From an uncultured Eubacteriales bacterium (lineage in GTDB: Bacteria; Bacillota; Clostridia; Oscillospirales; Oscillospiraceae): 41,784 nt of DNA. The stretch covers positions 1-41,784 of the forward strand of contig URGL01000014.1 in the NCBI GenBank assembly GCA_900547405.1. The letters run 5' to 3'. Below, in pieces: positions 6,868 through 14,528 of this stretch; within the stretch, counting starts at the first letter, position 1; each line of letters opens with the position of its first letter. A program made the translations under genes and the position numbers. The notes under the pieces are model-generated. The model searched no databases and was not told where the DNA came from. It was given only the letters and a program-made list of their open reading frames with translations.

Positions 6868-8691
6868 TTATGGGCCACTGGCCAGTTCTCCCAGGCGGAT
6901 CACGGCCAGGGTGGCGTCGTCCTCTTCGCTGGCGTAGGTTTTCAGAAGCTCCTCTGCCAGTTCTCCCGTGGACCGGACCCTGTCCCCCAGGGGCACGGAG
7001 TCTCCGAAGGCCACGCCGTCGCTGGCCATGACCAGCGTCTCCCCTCGGCTGAGGGACAGCCTTGTGACCCGCTCCCCCCGGCTTTCCAGCCCCAATCCCG
7101 GGGGGACAGACCCTACCCCCAGGCGGATGGCCTCCTTCCGCCGCAGCAGGATGCTGGGCGCCGCCCCCCACTTATAGAGGGCGGCGGAGGCGGTATCCAG
7201 CCGGATCTCCGCCAGGTCCGCCGTGACGGCACCGGGCTGGCCCAACAGCACCAGCTGGGCGTTCAGGCTTCCCAGGGCGTACCGGGGGGAGAGGCCCGCC
7301 GTCAGCATTTCCCGCAGCAGCCGCACCGCCCGGGCAGACCCCTCTGCCGCCTCCCTTCCCGTGCCCATACCGTCGCACAGCAGCACATAGAATCTGGGAG
7401 CCGGTCCCGGGAAGGCGGCGCAGCGATCCCCGTCTACGGAATGCTTTCCCCTGGAACGCACCGACACACTGACCTGATACCGGATCCGGCCCCCATTTCC
7501 TCCCAGAGGCAGCCGATCCGCCACCCGCTGGAGGTACCGGGAAAGCATCCCGTATTGCTGGGCCAAGGCCATCCGATATTCGGTAAGTCTCCGATGCTGC
7601 ATCTGCACCAGCCTCTGCTGCTCCCTCACCCGCCGGGCCTCCCGGAGCAGCCGCCCCGTCCGGGGGCAGGAGAAGGACAAGGGGTCCCGGAATACCTGGG
7701 CATCCAGGCCCTCCTTCTGGGAGCAGCCCTGGGCCCGTGGGCACTCCTCGCAGGCATCCAGCTTCAGCCGCTCCACCATCCGGTCCTCCCCGTCCTGGGC
7801 TTCCGCGGGAAGCTCCAGCATGGACCGGTGGAGCCTGGCCAGAGTCCGGGCCGCCAGCTCCAGCTGGACCCTTGCCCCGGAGCAGCCCCAGCGGGAATTC
7901 TCCCAGGTGAGGAAGGCTCCGAAGAGCCCGCCCATGCTCACCCCCAGCCAGGCTCCGATGTTCCAGCTCCTGCCGAGGCATATGCCCAGGATGCACACCG
8001 GGGTCCCCAGCTGCCGCCACCGGCGGGGCAGAGGCGAGGACAGCCACAGGTGGGCCCCGCACAGTCCGGCGGTGATCCCCGGAGCCCCCATGGACTCCAA
8101 ACTCAGTCCCAGCAGCACCGCCCCAGGGAGGCTCCCGCAGCACAGCCCCGCTAAGAAGCAGGCCAGAGGCAGGGCCCCCAGGGCCGCTGCCGCCCGGAGG
8201 GCCAGGGCCCCCGCCGCCCAGGAAAGCATAGGCTCCCCGGTCCTGGGCACCAGGAAAAACAGGATTCCGGACAGGCCGCCCCACAGGCTGTCCGTCAGCA
8301 GCTCCAGAGCCGATTCTCCCAGGAAGGTTCCGACCACCGCCGGGATCATCAGGCTCCCCAGGGCCATGGCGGGCAGACCGTCCTTCTCCCCCAGCCGAAG
8401 TCCCAGGCCCAGAAGCAATGCCATAGCGGTCCACAGCAGCCCCTGCTGTCCGCCCCACACAAGCCGGTAGCCCAGGGCGGCCCCCACTGCCCCAGAGATC
8501 CGCCGCCAGCCGGGACTGACCAGGGCCAGCATGGCCCCCACAGGCACAGGCCGCCCCCCAGAACCCAGGCAGCACAGCAGCAGCGCCCCGCCGCCGTAGA
8601 GCGCCCCCTCCGTCAGATATTTCAGCCAGGGCTCCATAGCCCAGGCGTCCAGCCGCCGCTTGCCTCTGCGCAGATACCCCGATACCGTCAT
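6868..8691 (-). CDS. spoIIE: SpoIIE-like membrane-anchored PP2C phosphatase
   Basis: A 607-residue protein. Residues about 25-262 hold some eight to ten hydrophobic segments; a central region with cysteines (CEECPRAQGC, 314-323) follows. The C-terminal PP2C domain has DGDRCAAF (420-426), FYVLLCDGMGTGREA (434-448, metal-binding Asp440) and WGAAPSILLRR. In sporulation SpoIIE dephosphorylates the anti-anti-sigma factor SpoIIAA, releasing sigma-F in the forespore, and helps polar division. It is shorter than B. subtilis SpoIIE (about 827 residues), mainly in the middle, which is common for Clostridia. GGAAAGGGG lies upstream of the ATG at 8691. It is monocistronic and divergent from the CYTH gene. 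The product supports an endospore-forming host. Confidence 0.88.
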   Translation of the reverse strand: MTVSGYLRRGKRRLDAWAMEPWLKYLTEGALYGGGALLLCCLGSGGRPVPVGAMLALVSPGWRRISGAVGAALGYRLVWGGQQGLLWTAMALLLGLGLRLGEKDGLPAMALGSLMIPAVVGTFLGESALELLTDSLWGGLSGILFFLVPRTGEPMLSWAAGALALRAAAALGALPLACFLAGLCCGSLPGAVLLGLSLESMGAPGITAGLCGAHLWLSSPLPRRWRQLGTPVCILGICLGRSWNIGAWLGVSMGGLFGAFLTWENSRWGCSGARVQLELAARTLARLHRSMLELPAEAQDGEDRMVERLKLDACEECPRAQGCSQKEGLDAQVFRDPLSFSCPRTGRLLREARRVREQQRLVQMQHRRLTEYRMALAQQYGMLSRYLQRVADRLPLGGNGGRIRYQVSVSVRSRGKHSVDGDRCAAFPGPAPRFYVLLCDGMGTGREAAEGSARAVRLLREMLTAGLSPRYALGSLNAQLVLLGQPGAVTADLAEIRLDTASAALYKWGAAPSILLRRKEAIRLGVGSVPPGLGLESRGERVTRLSLSRGETLVMASDGVAFGDSVPLGDRVRSTGELAEELLKTYASEEDDATLAVIRLGELASGP

Positions 8692-8764
8692 TTGTATACC
8701 CCTTTCCCGTTTGCTGCCGCCATGATATCACGTCCCCGCCGGCCTTTCCGTCGGATGATGCCCC

Positions 8765-8793
8765 TTGCATTGGGAAATTCTTCGATGTATAAT
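8765..8793 (+). promoter_or_regulatory. Sigma-A promoter of the CYTH-aminotransferase unit
   Basis: TTGCAT at 8765-8770 and TATAAT at 8788-8793 with exactly 17 bases between. It points to the CYTH gene at 8877 and lies in the divergent region shared with spoIIE. Confidence 0.7.
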
Positions 8794-8876
8794 ACGGAAA
8801 ACGGCCCTGATGCCGCCCCCTTCCCTTCACGCCCCCGGGAAGCGTCAAAAGCCTTCCAAAAGTAAAGGAGACTGAA

Positions 8877-9455
8877 ATGCCCAGAGAATTCGAAATCAAA
8901 TACCGCCTGACGGAGGCGGCCTTTGCCGCCCTGTCCGGGCAATACGGTCCCTTCCGGCAGATCCGGATGGAGACCACCTATTTTGATACCCCCGGCCATG
9001 CCCTTTCCGCCCGGAAATGGACCCTGCGGCGGCGATACGAAAACGGAGTCAGCGTCTGCACCCTGAAAACTCCCTCCCCCGACGGGGGCCGGGGAGAATG
9101 GGAGGTGACCTGCCCGGACATTGCCCATGCCCTGGAGCCGCTGGTGGCTCTGGGTGCTCCGGAGGAGCTGCGATCTCTGGGTGCAGACCTGCGCCCCCTC
9201 TGCGCCGCCCGGTTTGTGCGGCTGGCGGCGGACCTCCACTATGGAGAAAGCCGCCTGGAGCTGGCTCTGGACCGGGGAAGCCTGCTGGGCGGTAACCGGG
9301 AAGCCCCCATTTTTGAGGTGGAGGCGGAACTGAAGGCCGGGCAGGATGCCGATGTGCTGGCCTTCGGCACATTTTTAGAGACTGCCTACGGCCTGGTGCC
9401 GGAGCGCAAAAGCAAATTCAAACGGGCCCGGGATCTGGCCCTGGAAGGAAGGTAA
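8877..9455 (+). CDS. CYTH domain protein (triphosphate-binding phosphohydrolase family)
   Basis: A 192-residue cytoplasmic protein with the CYTH signature ExExK at residues 4-8 (EFEIK). Further conserved charged patches follow: TTYFDTP (38-44), LRRRYENG, CTLKTP, then EVEAELKAG and the C-terminal SKFKRA. CYTH enzymes form an eight-stranded tunnel that binds triphosphates with two metal ions; members include inorganic triphosphatase, thiamine triphosphatase and class IV adenylate cyclase. The lack of a CHAD domain and the bacterial context favour an inorganic or nucleoside triphosphatase, but the substrate cannot be fixed. AAAGGAGA precedes the ATG. The aminotransferase gene starts 6 bases after its stop, so the two are co-transcribed. 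Confidence 0.88.
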   Translation: MPREFEIKYRLTEAAFAALSGQYGPFRQIRMETTYFDTPGHALSARKWTLRRRYENGVSVCTLKTPSPDGGRGEWEVTCPDIAHALEPLVALGAPEELRSLGADLRPLCAARFVRLAADLHYGESRLELALDRGSLLGGNREAPIFEVEAELKAGQDADVLAFGTFLETAYGLVPERKSKFKRARDLALEGR

Positions 9456-9461
9456 CCAACC

Positions 9462-10637
9462 ATGTTCAACCAAACCGCCTACGCCCTGGGAGCCAACCGC
9501 TCCTGCATCCGGGAGCTTTTTGAGTATGGCCGGAGCCGTGCCGCCATTGTGGGGCCGGAGAACGTCTACGACTATTCCCTGGGCAACCCCTCCATCCCTT
9601 CTCCCAAAGGGGTGAACGATGCCATTCGGGACATTCTGCTGGATACCCCTTCCCTTCTGGTCCACGGCTATACCTCCGCCACCGGCGACCTGGAGGCCCG
9701 GAAGGCCATCTCCAAGGACCTGAACGGCCGGTACGGCGCGGATACCAAGCCGGAGGAATTCTTTCTGGGCTGCGGCGCGGCTCCGGAGCTGTGCAGCGTG
9801 TTCCGGGCCCTCAGCGTCCCCGGCGGAGAGCTCATTGCCGTTGCCCCCTATTTCCCGGAGTACAGGCCCTTTGCCCAGGAGGCAGGGCTTCAATTCAAGG
9901 TGGTGCCCCCGGATGTGCCGGATTTTCAGATCTCTCTGCCCAGGCTGGAGGCGCTGATCACCCCTCACACCCAGGCCGTACTCATCAACACCCCCAATAA
10001 CCCCTCCGGGGTGGTCTACACCCGGGAGACCCTACAGGAGCTGGCCGCCCTGCTGACCCGGAAAGCGGAAAGCTACGGCCACCCCATCTACCTGATCTCC
10101 GACGAGCCATATCGGGAGCTGGCCTACGGGGTGGAGGTACCCTTCGTCCCCGGCATCTACCGGGATACCCTCATCTGCTACTCCTACTCCAAGTCCCTGT
10201 CTCTTCCCGGCGAACGGATCGGCTACGTCTATGTGCCCCAGGCCGCCACAGACGGGAAGGCCCTCTACGCCGCCGTAGCCGGAGCCGCCAGAGCCATGGG
10301 CCACGTCTGCGCCCCCAGCCTGATGCAGCGGGTCATTGCCCGCTGCGCCGCCCTCCGGCCGGATCTGGAGGCCTATGACCGGAACCGGAGAGCCCTCTAC
10401 GAGGGACTCACCGCCATGGGCTACGAAATGGCCCGGCCCGACGGTGCCTTCTACCTCTTCATCAAAGCCCCCGGCGGGGACGCAAACGCCTTCTCCGAAA
10501 AAGCCAGGCAGAAGGACCTGCTCCTGGTCCCCGGCGACGGCTTCGGCTGCCCGGGATACTTCCGGATCTGCTACTGCGTCAGCTACGACATGATCCAAAG
10601 AAGCCTGCCGGTGTTCCGGGAGCTTTTGAATCCTTAA
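9462..10637 (+). CDS. PLP-dependent aminotransferase, class I/II
   Basis: A 391-residue fold-type I aminotransferase of usual length. Visible motifs are YSLGNPSIPSP (substrate side, 38-48), NTPNNPSGVVYTRE (176-189, Asn180), SDEPYRELAY (213-222, Asp214 binds the PLP nitrogen), SYSKSLSLPGERIGY (241-255, Lys244 as the Schiff-base lysine) and the C-terminal FRICYC (substrate carboxylate Arg). It should transfer an amino group between an amino acid and 2-oxoglutarate or another oxoacid, as aspartate or aromatic aminotransferases do; specificity cannot be read. GGAAGGAAGG precedes the ATG. It is the second gene of the CYTH unit; no biosynthetic genes for one amino acid are adjacent. Confidence 0.93.
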   Translation: MFNQTAYALGANRSCIRELFEYGRSRAAIVGPENVYDYSLGNPSIPSPKGVNDAIRDILLDTPSLLVHGYTSATGDLEARKAISKDLNGRYGADTKPEEFFLGCGAAPELCSVFRALSVPGGELIAVAPYFPEYRPFAQEAGLQFKVVPPDVPDFQISLPRLEALITPHTQAVLINTPNNPSGVVYTRETLQELAALLTRKAESYGHPIYLISDEPYRELAYGVEVPFVPGIYRDTLICYSYSKSLSLPGERIGYVYVPQAATDGKALYAAVAGAARAMGHVCAPSLMQRVIARCAALRPDLEAYDRNRRALYEGLTAMGYEMARPDGAFYLFIKAPGGDANAFSEKARQKDLLLVPGDGFGCPGYFRICYCVSYDMIQRSLPVFRELLNP

Positions 10638-10692
10638 CCTTCCCCTGGGGGAAGGTGGCTCGGCGCAGCCGAGACGGATGAGGGGCGGCACC
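10638..10692. repeat. Intergenic palindromic repeat, copy 3
   Basis: CCTTCCCC-TG-GGGGAAGG hairpin, a CTCGGC/GCCGAG hairpin and CGGATGAGGGGCGG. It starts directly after the aminotransferase stop codon and may act as its transcript end. Confidence 0.85.
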
Positions 10693-10704
10693 GGCGCAAG
10701 CTTC

Positions 10705-10733
10705 TTGCCGCTTCCTCCCAAACGTGGTATACT
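10705..10733 (+). promoter_or_regulatory. Promoter of the nucleotidyltransferase gene
   Basis: TTGCCG at 10705-10710, 17-base spacer, extended -10 TGG-TATACT (10725-10733). A GGAAGGAGG ribosome site follows before the ATG at 10760. Confidence 0.7.
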
Positions 10734-10759
10734 CTTAGTAAGGAAGGAGGACGACTGAA

Positions 10760-11059
10760 ATGGAGAAAGTATATTCCGTATCCCAGCTAAAAAGCACATT
10801 ATTCCCACTGTTTCGGGATTACGGTGTCCGCAAAGCCGTTCTGTTTGGCTCCTATGGCAAGGGGACAGCAACGGAAAAAAGTGATGTTGACCTATTGGTA
10901 GACAGCCGCCTCCGTGGGCTCCATTTTGTGGGATTCCTGGATGATATTCAGAGAGCACTGGGGAAAGATGTTGACCTTTTCGATGTATCCCACATCCAGC
11001 CGGACTCCCTGATTGACCGGGAAATTCGGCAGACGGGGGTCACGATTTATGAGAAATGA
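10760..11059 (+). CDS. MntA-type nucleotidyltransferase antitoxin (MNT domain)
   Basis: A 99-residue minimal nucleotidyltransferase. The motif GS...DxD is intact: LFGSYGKGT (28-36) and KSDVDLLVD (40-48, Asp42 and Asp44). In HepT/MntA systems the MNT protein AMPylates the HEPN RNase HepT and so neutralises it. The gene order agrees: the HepT frame begins 11 bases before its stop, but that toxin is only a remnant (11049-11158). The antitoxin therefore seems orphaned yet still has an intact frame, promoter and ribosome site. It may protect against related toxins or be a recent relic. Confidence 0.88.
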   Translation: MEKVYSVSQLKSTLFPLFRDYGVRKAVLFGSYGKGTATEKSDVDLLVDSRLRGLHFVGFLDDIQRALGKDVDLFDVSHIQPDSLIDREIRQTGVTIYEK

Positions 11060-11158
11060 AGTAATCGTCCAGAAGCTCTTGGGATACACCAACTTTGGGA
11101 AATCATATCCGATGATTTAACGCCCCTTAGCAACACTTTGAAACAAATGACAAAATAA
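11049..11158 (+). pseudogene. HepT (HEPN toxin) remnant with internal deletion and frameshift
   Basis: An ATG at 11049 overlaps the end of the MntA gene and reads MRNEVIVQKLLGYTN, the typical start of HepT proteins; the frame then stops at 11120. In the next frame, 11093-11158 reads LWEIISDDLTPLSNTLKQM and ends at a stop, which fits the typical HepT C-terminus. The roughly 80-90 residues between them, including the HEPN RxxxxH RNase motif, are gone. The toxin is therefore dead. The identification rests on the two end segments and on the neighbouring MntA gene. Confidence 0.75.
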
Positions 11159-11170
11159 GGAGAACAAACA

Positions 11171-11395
11171 ATGCTTGCACTCTTTCGGAAATCTTTTATG
11201 GTCCCTTATGATGATCTCTTCATTTACCCAACGATTTCTGCCGCAAAAAATGCGGTAAAAGGTTATTGTGAAAAAGAAAAGCTGCCCTGCACTTTTATTG
11301 GTGATGAGGCGGCAGAAATTGATGGAAAAACCTATGACATTCTCCGAGGCTATGGCCTACGGGGCACCTATGCCATCCGTTGCAGAGAGAGATGA
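11171..11395 (+). CDS. Small hypothetical protein, 74 residues
   Basis: A 74-residue soluble protein starting with MLALFRKSFMVPYDDLF and ending YGLRGTYAIRCRER. It has mixed helix and strand character with one internal Cys at residue 40. I do not recognise it. AAGGAG lies 9 bases before the ATG, and a strong terminator follows. It begins 12 bases after the HepT remnant and was probably transcribed with the toxin-antitoxin pair. It could be an unrelated host gene. Confidence 0.65.
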   Translation: MLALFRKSFMVPYDDLFIYPTISAAKNAVKGYCEKEKLPCTFIGDEAAEIDGKTYDILRGYGLRGTYAIRCRER

Positions 11396-11408
11396 TCTGA
11401 ACGCAGAA

Positions 11409-11464
11409 CAGGCTATGCCACCGGACCGGCAAGTCGGTCCCTGGCATAGCCTGGTTTCTTTTTC
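11409..11464 (+). terminator. Strong intrinsic terminator
   Basis: A long hairpin, outer stem CAGGCTATGCCA (11409-11420) / TGGCATAGCCTG (11442-11453) with an inner GGACCG/CGGTCC stem, followed by GTTTCTTTTTC. It ends plus-strand transcription right at the left border of the phage cassette (holin stop at 11466). Confidence 0.88.
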
Positions 11465-11465
11465 C

Positions 11466-11717
11466 CTATTCCGGCTTCCGGTACCCCATCGCCCTTGGGC
11501 TGTCTTTCAGTCCCGCGGTGGTGGGGTCATTCACCACACCCAGCACCGCCAGCAGGGCAAACAGGGCGTTCACCGCCGCCAGGAGCTTCTCCTGGAGGGC
11601 TCCCAGCTCCAGCTGCCAGCCGAAGAGGGCCGCCAGGGTCTGGAGCACCAGCAGCAGCGCCGGGATGGCGGTGAGCCAGAAGTTCACGTTTTTCAATCTG
11701 ACTTTCCAGTTGATCAT
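11466..11717 (-). CDS. Phage holin, phiLC3 family
   Basis: An 83-residue membrane protein that matches the phiLC3 holin pattern closely: INWKVRLKNVNFWLTAIPALLL (residues 2-23), a second hydrophobic stretch VNALFALLAVLGVVNDPTTAGLKDS (48-72) and a polar end. Such holins oligomerise in the cytoplasmic membrane and open it for a murein hydrolase. Normally an amidase or endolysin gene is next to it; none is seen here before the terminator at 11409-11464. It is the last gene of the cassette. GGAGAG precedes the ATG. The gene ends two bases before the terminator's T-run, so the two borders touch. Confidence 0.92.
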   Translation of the reverse strand: MINWKVRLKNVNFWLTAIPALLLVLQTLAALFGWQLELGALQEKLLAAVNALFALLAVLGVVNDPTTAGLKDSPRAMGYRKPE

Positions 11718-11719
11718 TT

Positions 11720-11971
11720 TTATCTCTCCTTTTCCAGTTTCTCCAGACTATGCTGGAGGATCTTGATCTGCTCTTCCACCACAGGCATCCGGCGGGCGAA
11801 GTTGTTGTGGAGCCGCACCTCTCTGGTCAGCTCTTCCAGCCGCGCATCCGTCACCGCCTGGGCGATTTTCTGGGCCGCTTCCCGCCGCCGGTCAGACAGC
11901 AGATTGCTCAGCATCACCCCCGCCAGGGACAGCAGCCCCGTAATGAGAGAGGCCAGAACCGTTGGATCCAT
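11720..11971 (-). CDS. XhlA-like holin-associated membrane protein
   Basis: An 83-residue protein with an N-terminal hydrophobic segment (residues 5-24, VLASLITGLLSLAGVMLSNL) and a C-terminal helical, coiled-coil-like part (LEELTREVRLHNNFARRMP and ILQHSLEKLEKE). Proteins of this shape sit beside holins in many Gram-positive phages (XhlA/hemolysin type) and assist lysis. The holin gene starts 3 bases after its stop codon, so they are translated together. GGAGAG precedes the ATG. The assignment rests on architecture and position. Confidence 0.75.
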   Translation of the reverse strand: MDPTVLASLITGLLSLAGVMLSNLLSDRRREAAQKIAQAVTDARLEELTREVRLHNNFARRMPVVEEQIKILQHSLEKLEKER

Positions 11972-11986
11972 GGGTTTCTCTCCTTC

Positions 11987-13270
11987 CTACAGTAGTGCGT
12001 AAATTTTCCTCGGTACCGCCCAGCCGTCCCCCTTTTCCGTGGTGCCGAAGCGCAGGGCTCCCTCCTCATAGGCAAAGGTCCGTTCCGCCCCGTCCCCGGC
12101 TCTCAGGCAGCCCCCGGGAAAGCCCAGCTCCCAGAAGGTATCCCCGGAGTCTGCCTTCGGGGCCGCCTCGATGAGAAAGAGCTTTCCCTCCGCCGGGACC
12201 CTTCCCGCCGGAAAATCCGCGGTTGGGGTCTGGTTCTCCCACAGGAGCCTGGGACGCAGATACCGCCTGTCCCCCTGACCCAGGGGCAGGGCATCGGTGT
12301 CCGCCTGGGCCTGGGCCAGGTCTTCCAGGGGATTTCCTCCCATGGAAACCGGAAGCCCCAGAGAAAGGGCCCCTGTCCGGTCCCCCCGGCAGCCGATGCC
12401 CAGGGCCCGGTCCCCCGGGCAGATATCCAGGAAGGGCTCCAGCAAACAGGGGATGCGGACCCTGGTCAGCCTGTCCGCCGCCTCCAGGACCAGCCTGTCC
12501 CCGGTAGACACCTTGGTGACCCCCGTCTGTCCTGCCAGCTCCCTTCCCTCTCCCAGAGGAAAGCGGAGCTCTTTTTCTCCCTTGGGCACCACCAGGGTGA
12601 AGGTGCCCTGGTTTTTCCCCGCCACATCGCTGACCTTGCCCCACCACTGGGCCAGATACAGCCCGTTCTTCTCCTGGATCTGCCCCAGGCCTCCCTTGGG
12701 CGGCTCCCAGGGGAGGACGGAAAGGGTGGTCTCCCTCCGGACGGATCTGCCCCGGCTGTCCCAGACCCGGGCGGAAACGGTAACCTCTCCCGGTTCCGGC
12801 AGGTCGAAGATCCGGCTTTCCCCCTCTCCCGGGGATCCTCCGCAACTCAGGAGGATCTTCCGGATCCCGGCGCCGTACCGGCCCTGGGCCTGGGCCCGGA
12901 GCCGCAGCCTGCCGGGTCCCTGGACGAAGACCCCCAGGCCGGTGACGTCCTCCGCCTCCAGTTGGAGCTCCGGCAGGATGTCCGCCGGAAGCCTCAGCTC
13001 CCACCGCTCCTCCCGGCGGCTTCCGTCAGGGGCCGTCAGCACCACCGTCAGGGGGATCCGGCTTTTCTCCGGGAAGGCCTCCGCCAGCTCCAGAGGCGGC
13101 GTCCAGAGGATCTCCTCCCGGGTGGTGTTTTCCGCGATGACCCCTTCCCGCTCCCCGCAGCGGTAGGCCAGGGTCAGCTTCTTTTCCCGCCTGGGAAGGC
13201 CGAAGGTCACCGGCTCTCCCAGGGTATCCCCCCGGATCCTCAGGGGGTATCGGCCGCTGGATAGATACAT
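11987..13270 (-). CDS. Phage tail fibre or receptor-binding-like structural protein
   Basis: A 427-residue protein, mainly beta-strand in character, with repeated Ig-like patterns (for example VFVQGPGRLRLRAQAQGRYG and RVWDSRGRSVRRETTLSVLP at about residues 120-210) and a more globular C-terminal part with LRAGDGAERTFAYEEG. The alternation of strand blocks and its place just before the lysis genes suit a distal tail or fibre protein (DUF859-like is possible, from memory). AGGAGGCGGAG lies directly before the ATG at 13270; the frame continues upstream but has no better start. It runs on from the preceding gene with a 13-base gap. Host receptor unknown. Confidence 0.55.
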   Translation of the reverse strand: MYLSSGRYPLRIRGDTLGEPVTFGLPRREKKLTLAYRCGEREGVIAENTTREEILWTPPLELAEAFPEKSRIPLTVVLTAPDGSRREERWELRLPADILPELQLEAEDVTGLGVFVQGPGRLRLRAQAQGRYGAGIRKILLSCGGSPGEGESRIFDLPEPGEVTVSARVWDSRGRSVRRETTLSVLPWEPPKGGLGQIQEKNGLYLAQWWGKVSDVAGKNQGTFTLVVPKGEKELRFPLGEGRELAGQTGVTKVSTGDRLVLEAADRLTRVRIPCLLEPFLDICPGDRALGIGCRGDRTGALSLGLPVSMGGNPLEDLAQAQADTDALPLGQGDRRYLRPRLLWENQTPTADFPAGRVPAEGKLFLIEAAPKADSGDTFWELGFPGGCLRAGDGAERTFAYEEGALRFGTTEKGDGWAVPRKIYALL

Positions 13271-13283
13271 CTCTCCGCCTCCT

Positions 13284-13925
13284 TTACCGGTACTTCTTGT
13301 TTTTCCGCAGGTCCTCGTTGAACTGCCTCTGGGCCTCGTCAAACTGGGCCTGCCACTGCTGGTCGGCAATCTGATCCCGATAGCTCTGGTAGTCCTGCTG
13401 CCGCAGGCTGTCGTAGCGCTGCCACAGCCGCTGGTTTTCCGCCTCCCAGGCGGAAAGCTCCCGGTCGTAGGCGCTTCGGCTGCTGCTTTCCCGCTGCTTC
13501 AGCAGATTGTATCGGCTCCGCTCCTGCTCTCCCTCCCGGTCGTAGTTCTCCCGGGCCCGGTCATAGAGGGCCGCCGCCCGGTCCGTCAGGCCATCCATGG
13601 ATCTCTGGTAGGACTGCTGGGCGGCGGTCTGGCCATAGCTGCTTCCGTAGCCCCCGGTGAGGGCGGCGGAGGCTCCCAGGGTGTCCAGCATGGAGAGCCG
13701 GCCGTTCTTCACCGCCTGGTCCTTATACTGCCGGTAGAGGGCATCCCCGTTGAGATCGTAGGAAAACTTCTCCCGGTTCAGGATCTTCTCCATGGCGGCA
13801 TCCAGCATCTGCTGCCATTTGGACACATAGGCCCCCGGCTTCCGGCTGCCATGGTCCAGGGCATCCTGCCGCGCCTGGTCGGTCTGGGCCGAAGGGGTGT
13901 ATTCTTTCTTCTCTTTTTCTGCCAT
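13284..13925 (-). CDS. Gln/Arg/Tyr-rich phage protein, possibly an internal virion or ejection protein
   Basis: A 213-residue protein, almost entirely helical and polar, with GASAALTGGYGSSYGQTAAQ (about residues 75-94) followed by long amphipathic helices rich in Gln, Arg and Tyr (for example NYDREGEQERSRYNLLKQRE and YQSYRDQIADQQWQAQFDEA). The glycine-rich segment before long helices recalls internal proteins that podoviruses eject with their DNA, but I do not see a definite family. The ATG at 13925 has AAGGAGAAAC upstream, just after a host-type repeat at 13982-14100. Neighbours are the fibre-like gene and a coiled-coil gene. Confidence 0.55.
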   Translation of the reverse strand: MAEKEKKEYTPSAQTDQARQDALDHGSRKPGAYVSKWQQMLDAAMEKILNREKFSYDLNGDALYRQYKDQAVKNGRLSMLDTLGASAALTGGYGSSYGQTAAQQSYQRSMDGLTDRAAALYDRARENYDREGEQERSRYNLLKQRESSSRSAYDRELSAWEAENQRLWQRYDSLRQQDYQSYRDQIADQQWQAQFDEAQRQFNEDLRKNKKYR

Positions 13926-13981
13926 GTTTCTCCTTTCTTCCCTTACCCTCTCCCGGGAGAGGGTGGCAGGGCCATTCCTTA

Positions 13982-14100
13982 CCTTCCCCTGGGGGAAGGT
14001 GCCGCCGCAGCGGCGGATGAGGGGCGGTACCAGGTTGGACTTTGTACCGCCCCACACCCGTCCCGGCTCCGCCGGTCCACCCTCTCCCAGGAGAGGGTTT
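13982..14100. repeat. Intergenic palindromic repeat inside the phage cassette, copy 4
   Basis: Composite of two elements: CCTTCCCC-TG-GGGGAAGG, a GCCGC hairpin and GATGAGGGGCGGTACC, then TACCGCCCC, a CCGGC hairpin, CCACCCTCTCC-CAG-GAGAGGG and TTTTT. It separates two phage structural genes (14106 and 13925). Confidence 0.88.
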
Positions 14101-14105
14101 TTATT

Positions 14106-14528
14106 TCACACCTGCCACCGTCCGCCGTGGTCTTTCAGAAGGGTGGGGGTCTCTTTTTCCCTATCCGTCACCGGTTCCGGCCTTTCCGGCTCCTGCCGGT
14201 CCAGGTCGTTCAGCCGGTCCCGGTTCTCCCAGATCAGCGTCTCTCTTCCGGCCCGGTCCCGCTCGTAGTCCTGGAGATCCACATATTGGCTGCCGAAGCG
14301 ACGGGCGGAGGCGGCCAGGATCCCCTCCGCCACCTTGGGAGAGGCGGCCAGCCGGTTCTCCAGGGTCCGGGAGCGCTCCTGCTCCCGGAGCCGCTCCCGG
14401 CGCTCATTGGTCAGGATGTATTCCAGCTGCTCCGCCAGACGGCAGAGGTAACGCTTCACCGCCTTCAGCTGCTCCGCCGGTGGGCCCTCCGGGATCTCCG
14501 GCAGACGCAGAAGCTCTGTTTCCGTCAT
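14106..14528 (-). CDS. Phage coiled-coil protein, function unknown
   Basis: A 140-residue, charged, helical protein. Residues 15-60 form a probable coiled coil (QLKAVKRYLCRLAEQLEYIL, then RRERLREQERSRTLENRL), followed by KVAEGILAASARRFGSQYVD and a proline-rich acidic tail. The motif around YLCRLAEQLEYILTN resembles small proteins found beside tail genes in Clostridia phages, where it may guide assembly. It begins within the stop codon of the nozzle-like gene (ATGA at 14525-14528) and is therefore coupled to it. No catalytic motif is seen. Confidence 0.55.
   Translation of the reverse strand: MTETELLRLPEIPEGPPAEQLKAVKRYLCRLAEQLEYILTNERRERLREQERSRTLENRLAASPKVAEGILAASARRFGSQYVDLQDYERDRAGRETLIWENRDRLNDLDRQEPERPEPVTDREKETPTLLKDHGGRWQV

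Noticed and set aside
7172..8977. A 601-residue minus-strand frame overlapping the SpoIIE-like gene
   Set aside because: Gly/Ala/Pro-rich shadow in another frame; the PP2C and membrane pattern is in the 6868-8691 frame.
11049..11158. A short real gene of 23 residues after mntA
   Set aside because: The frame stops early and the matching C-terminal part is in another frame, so it is a hepT remnant.
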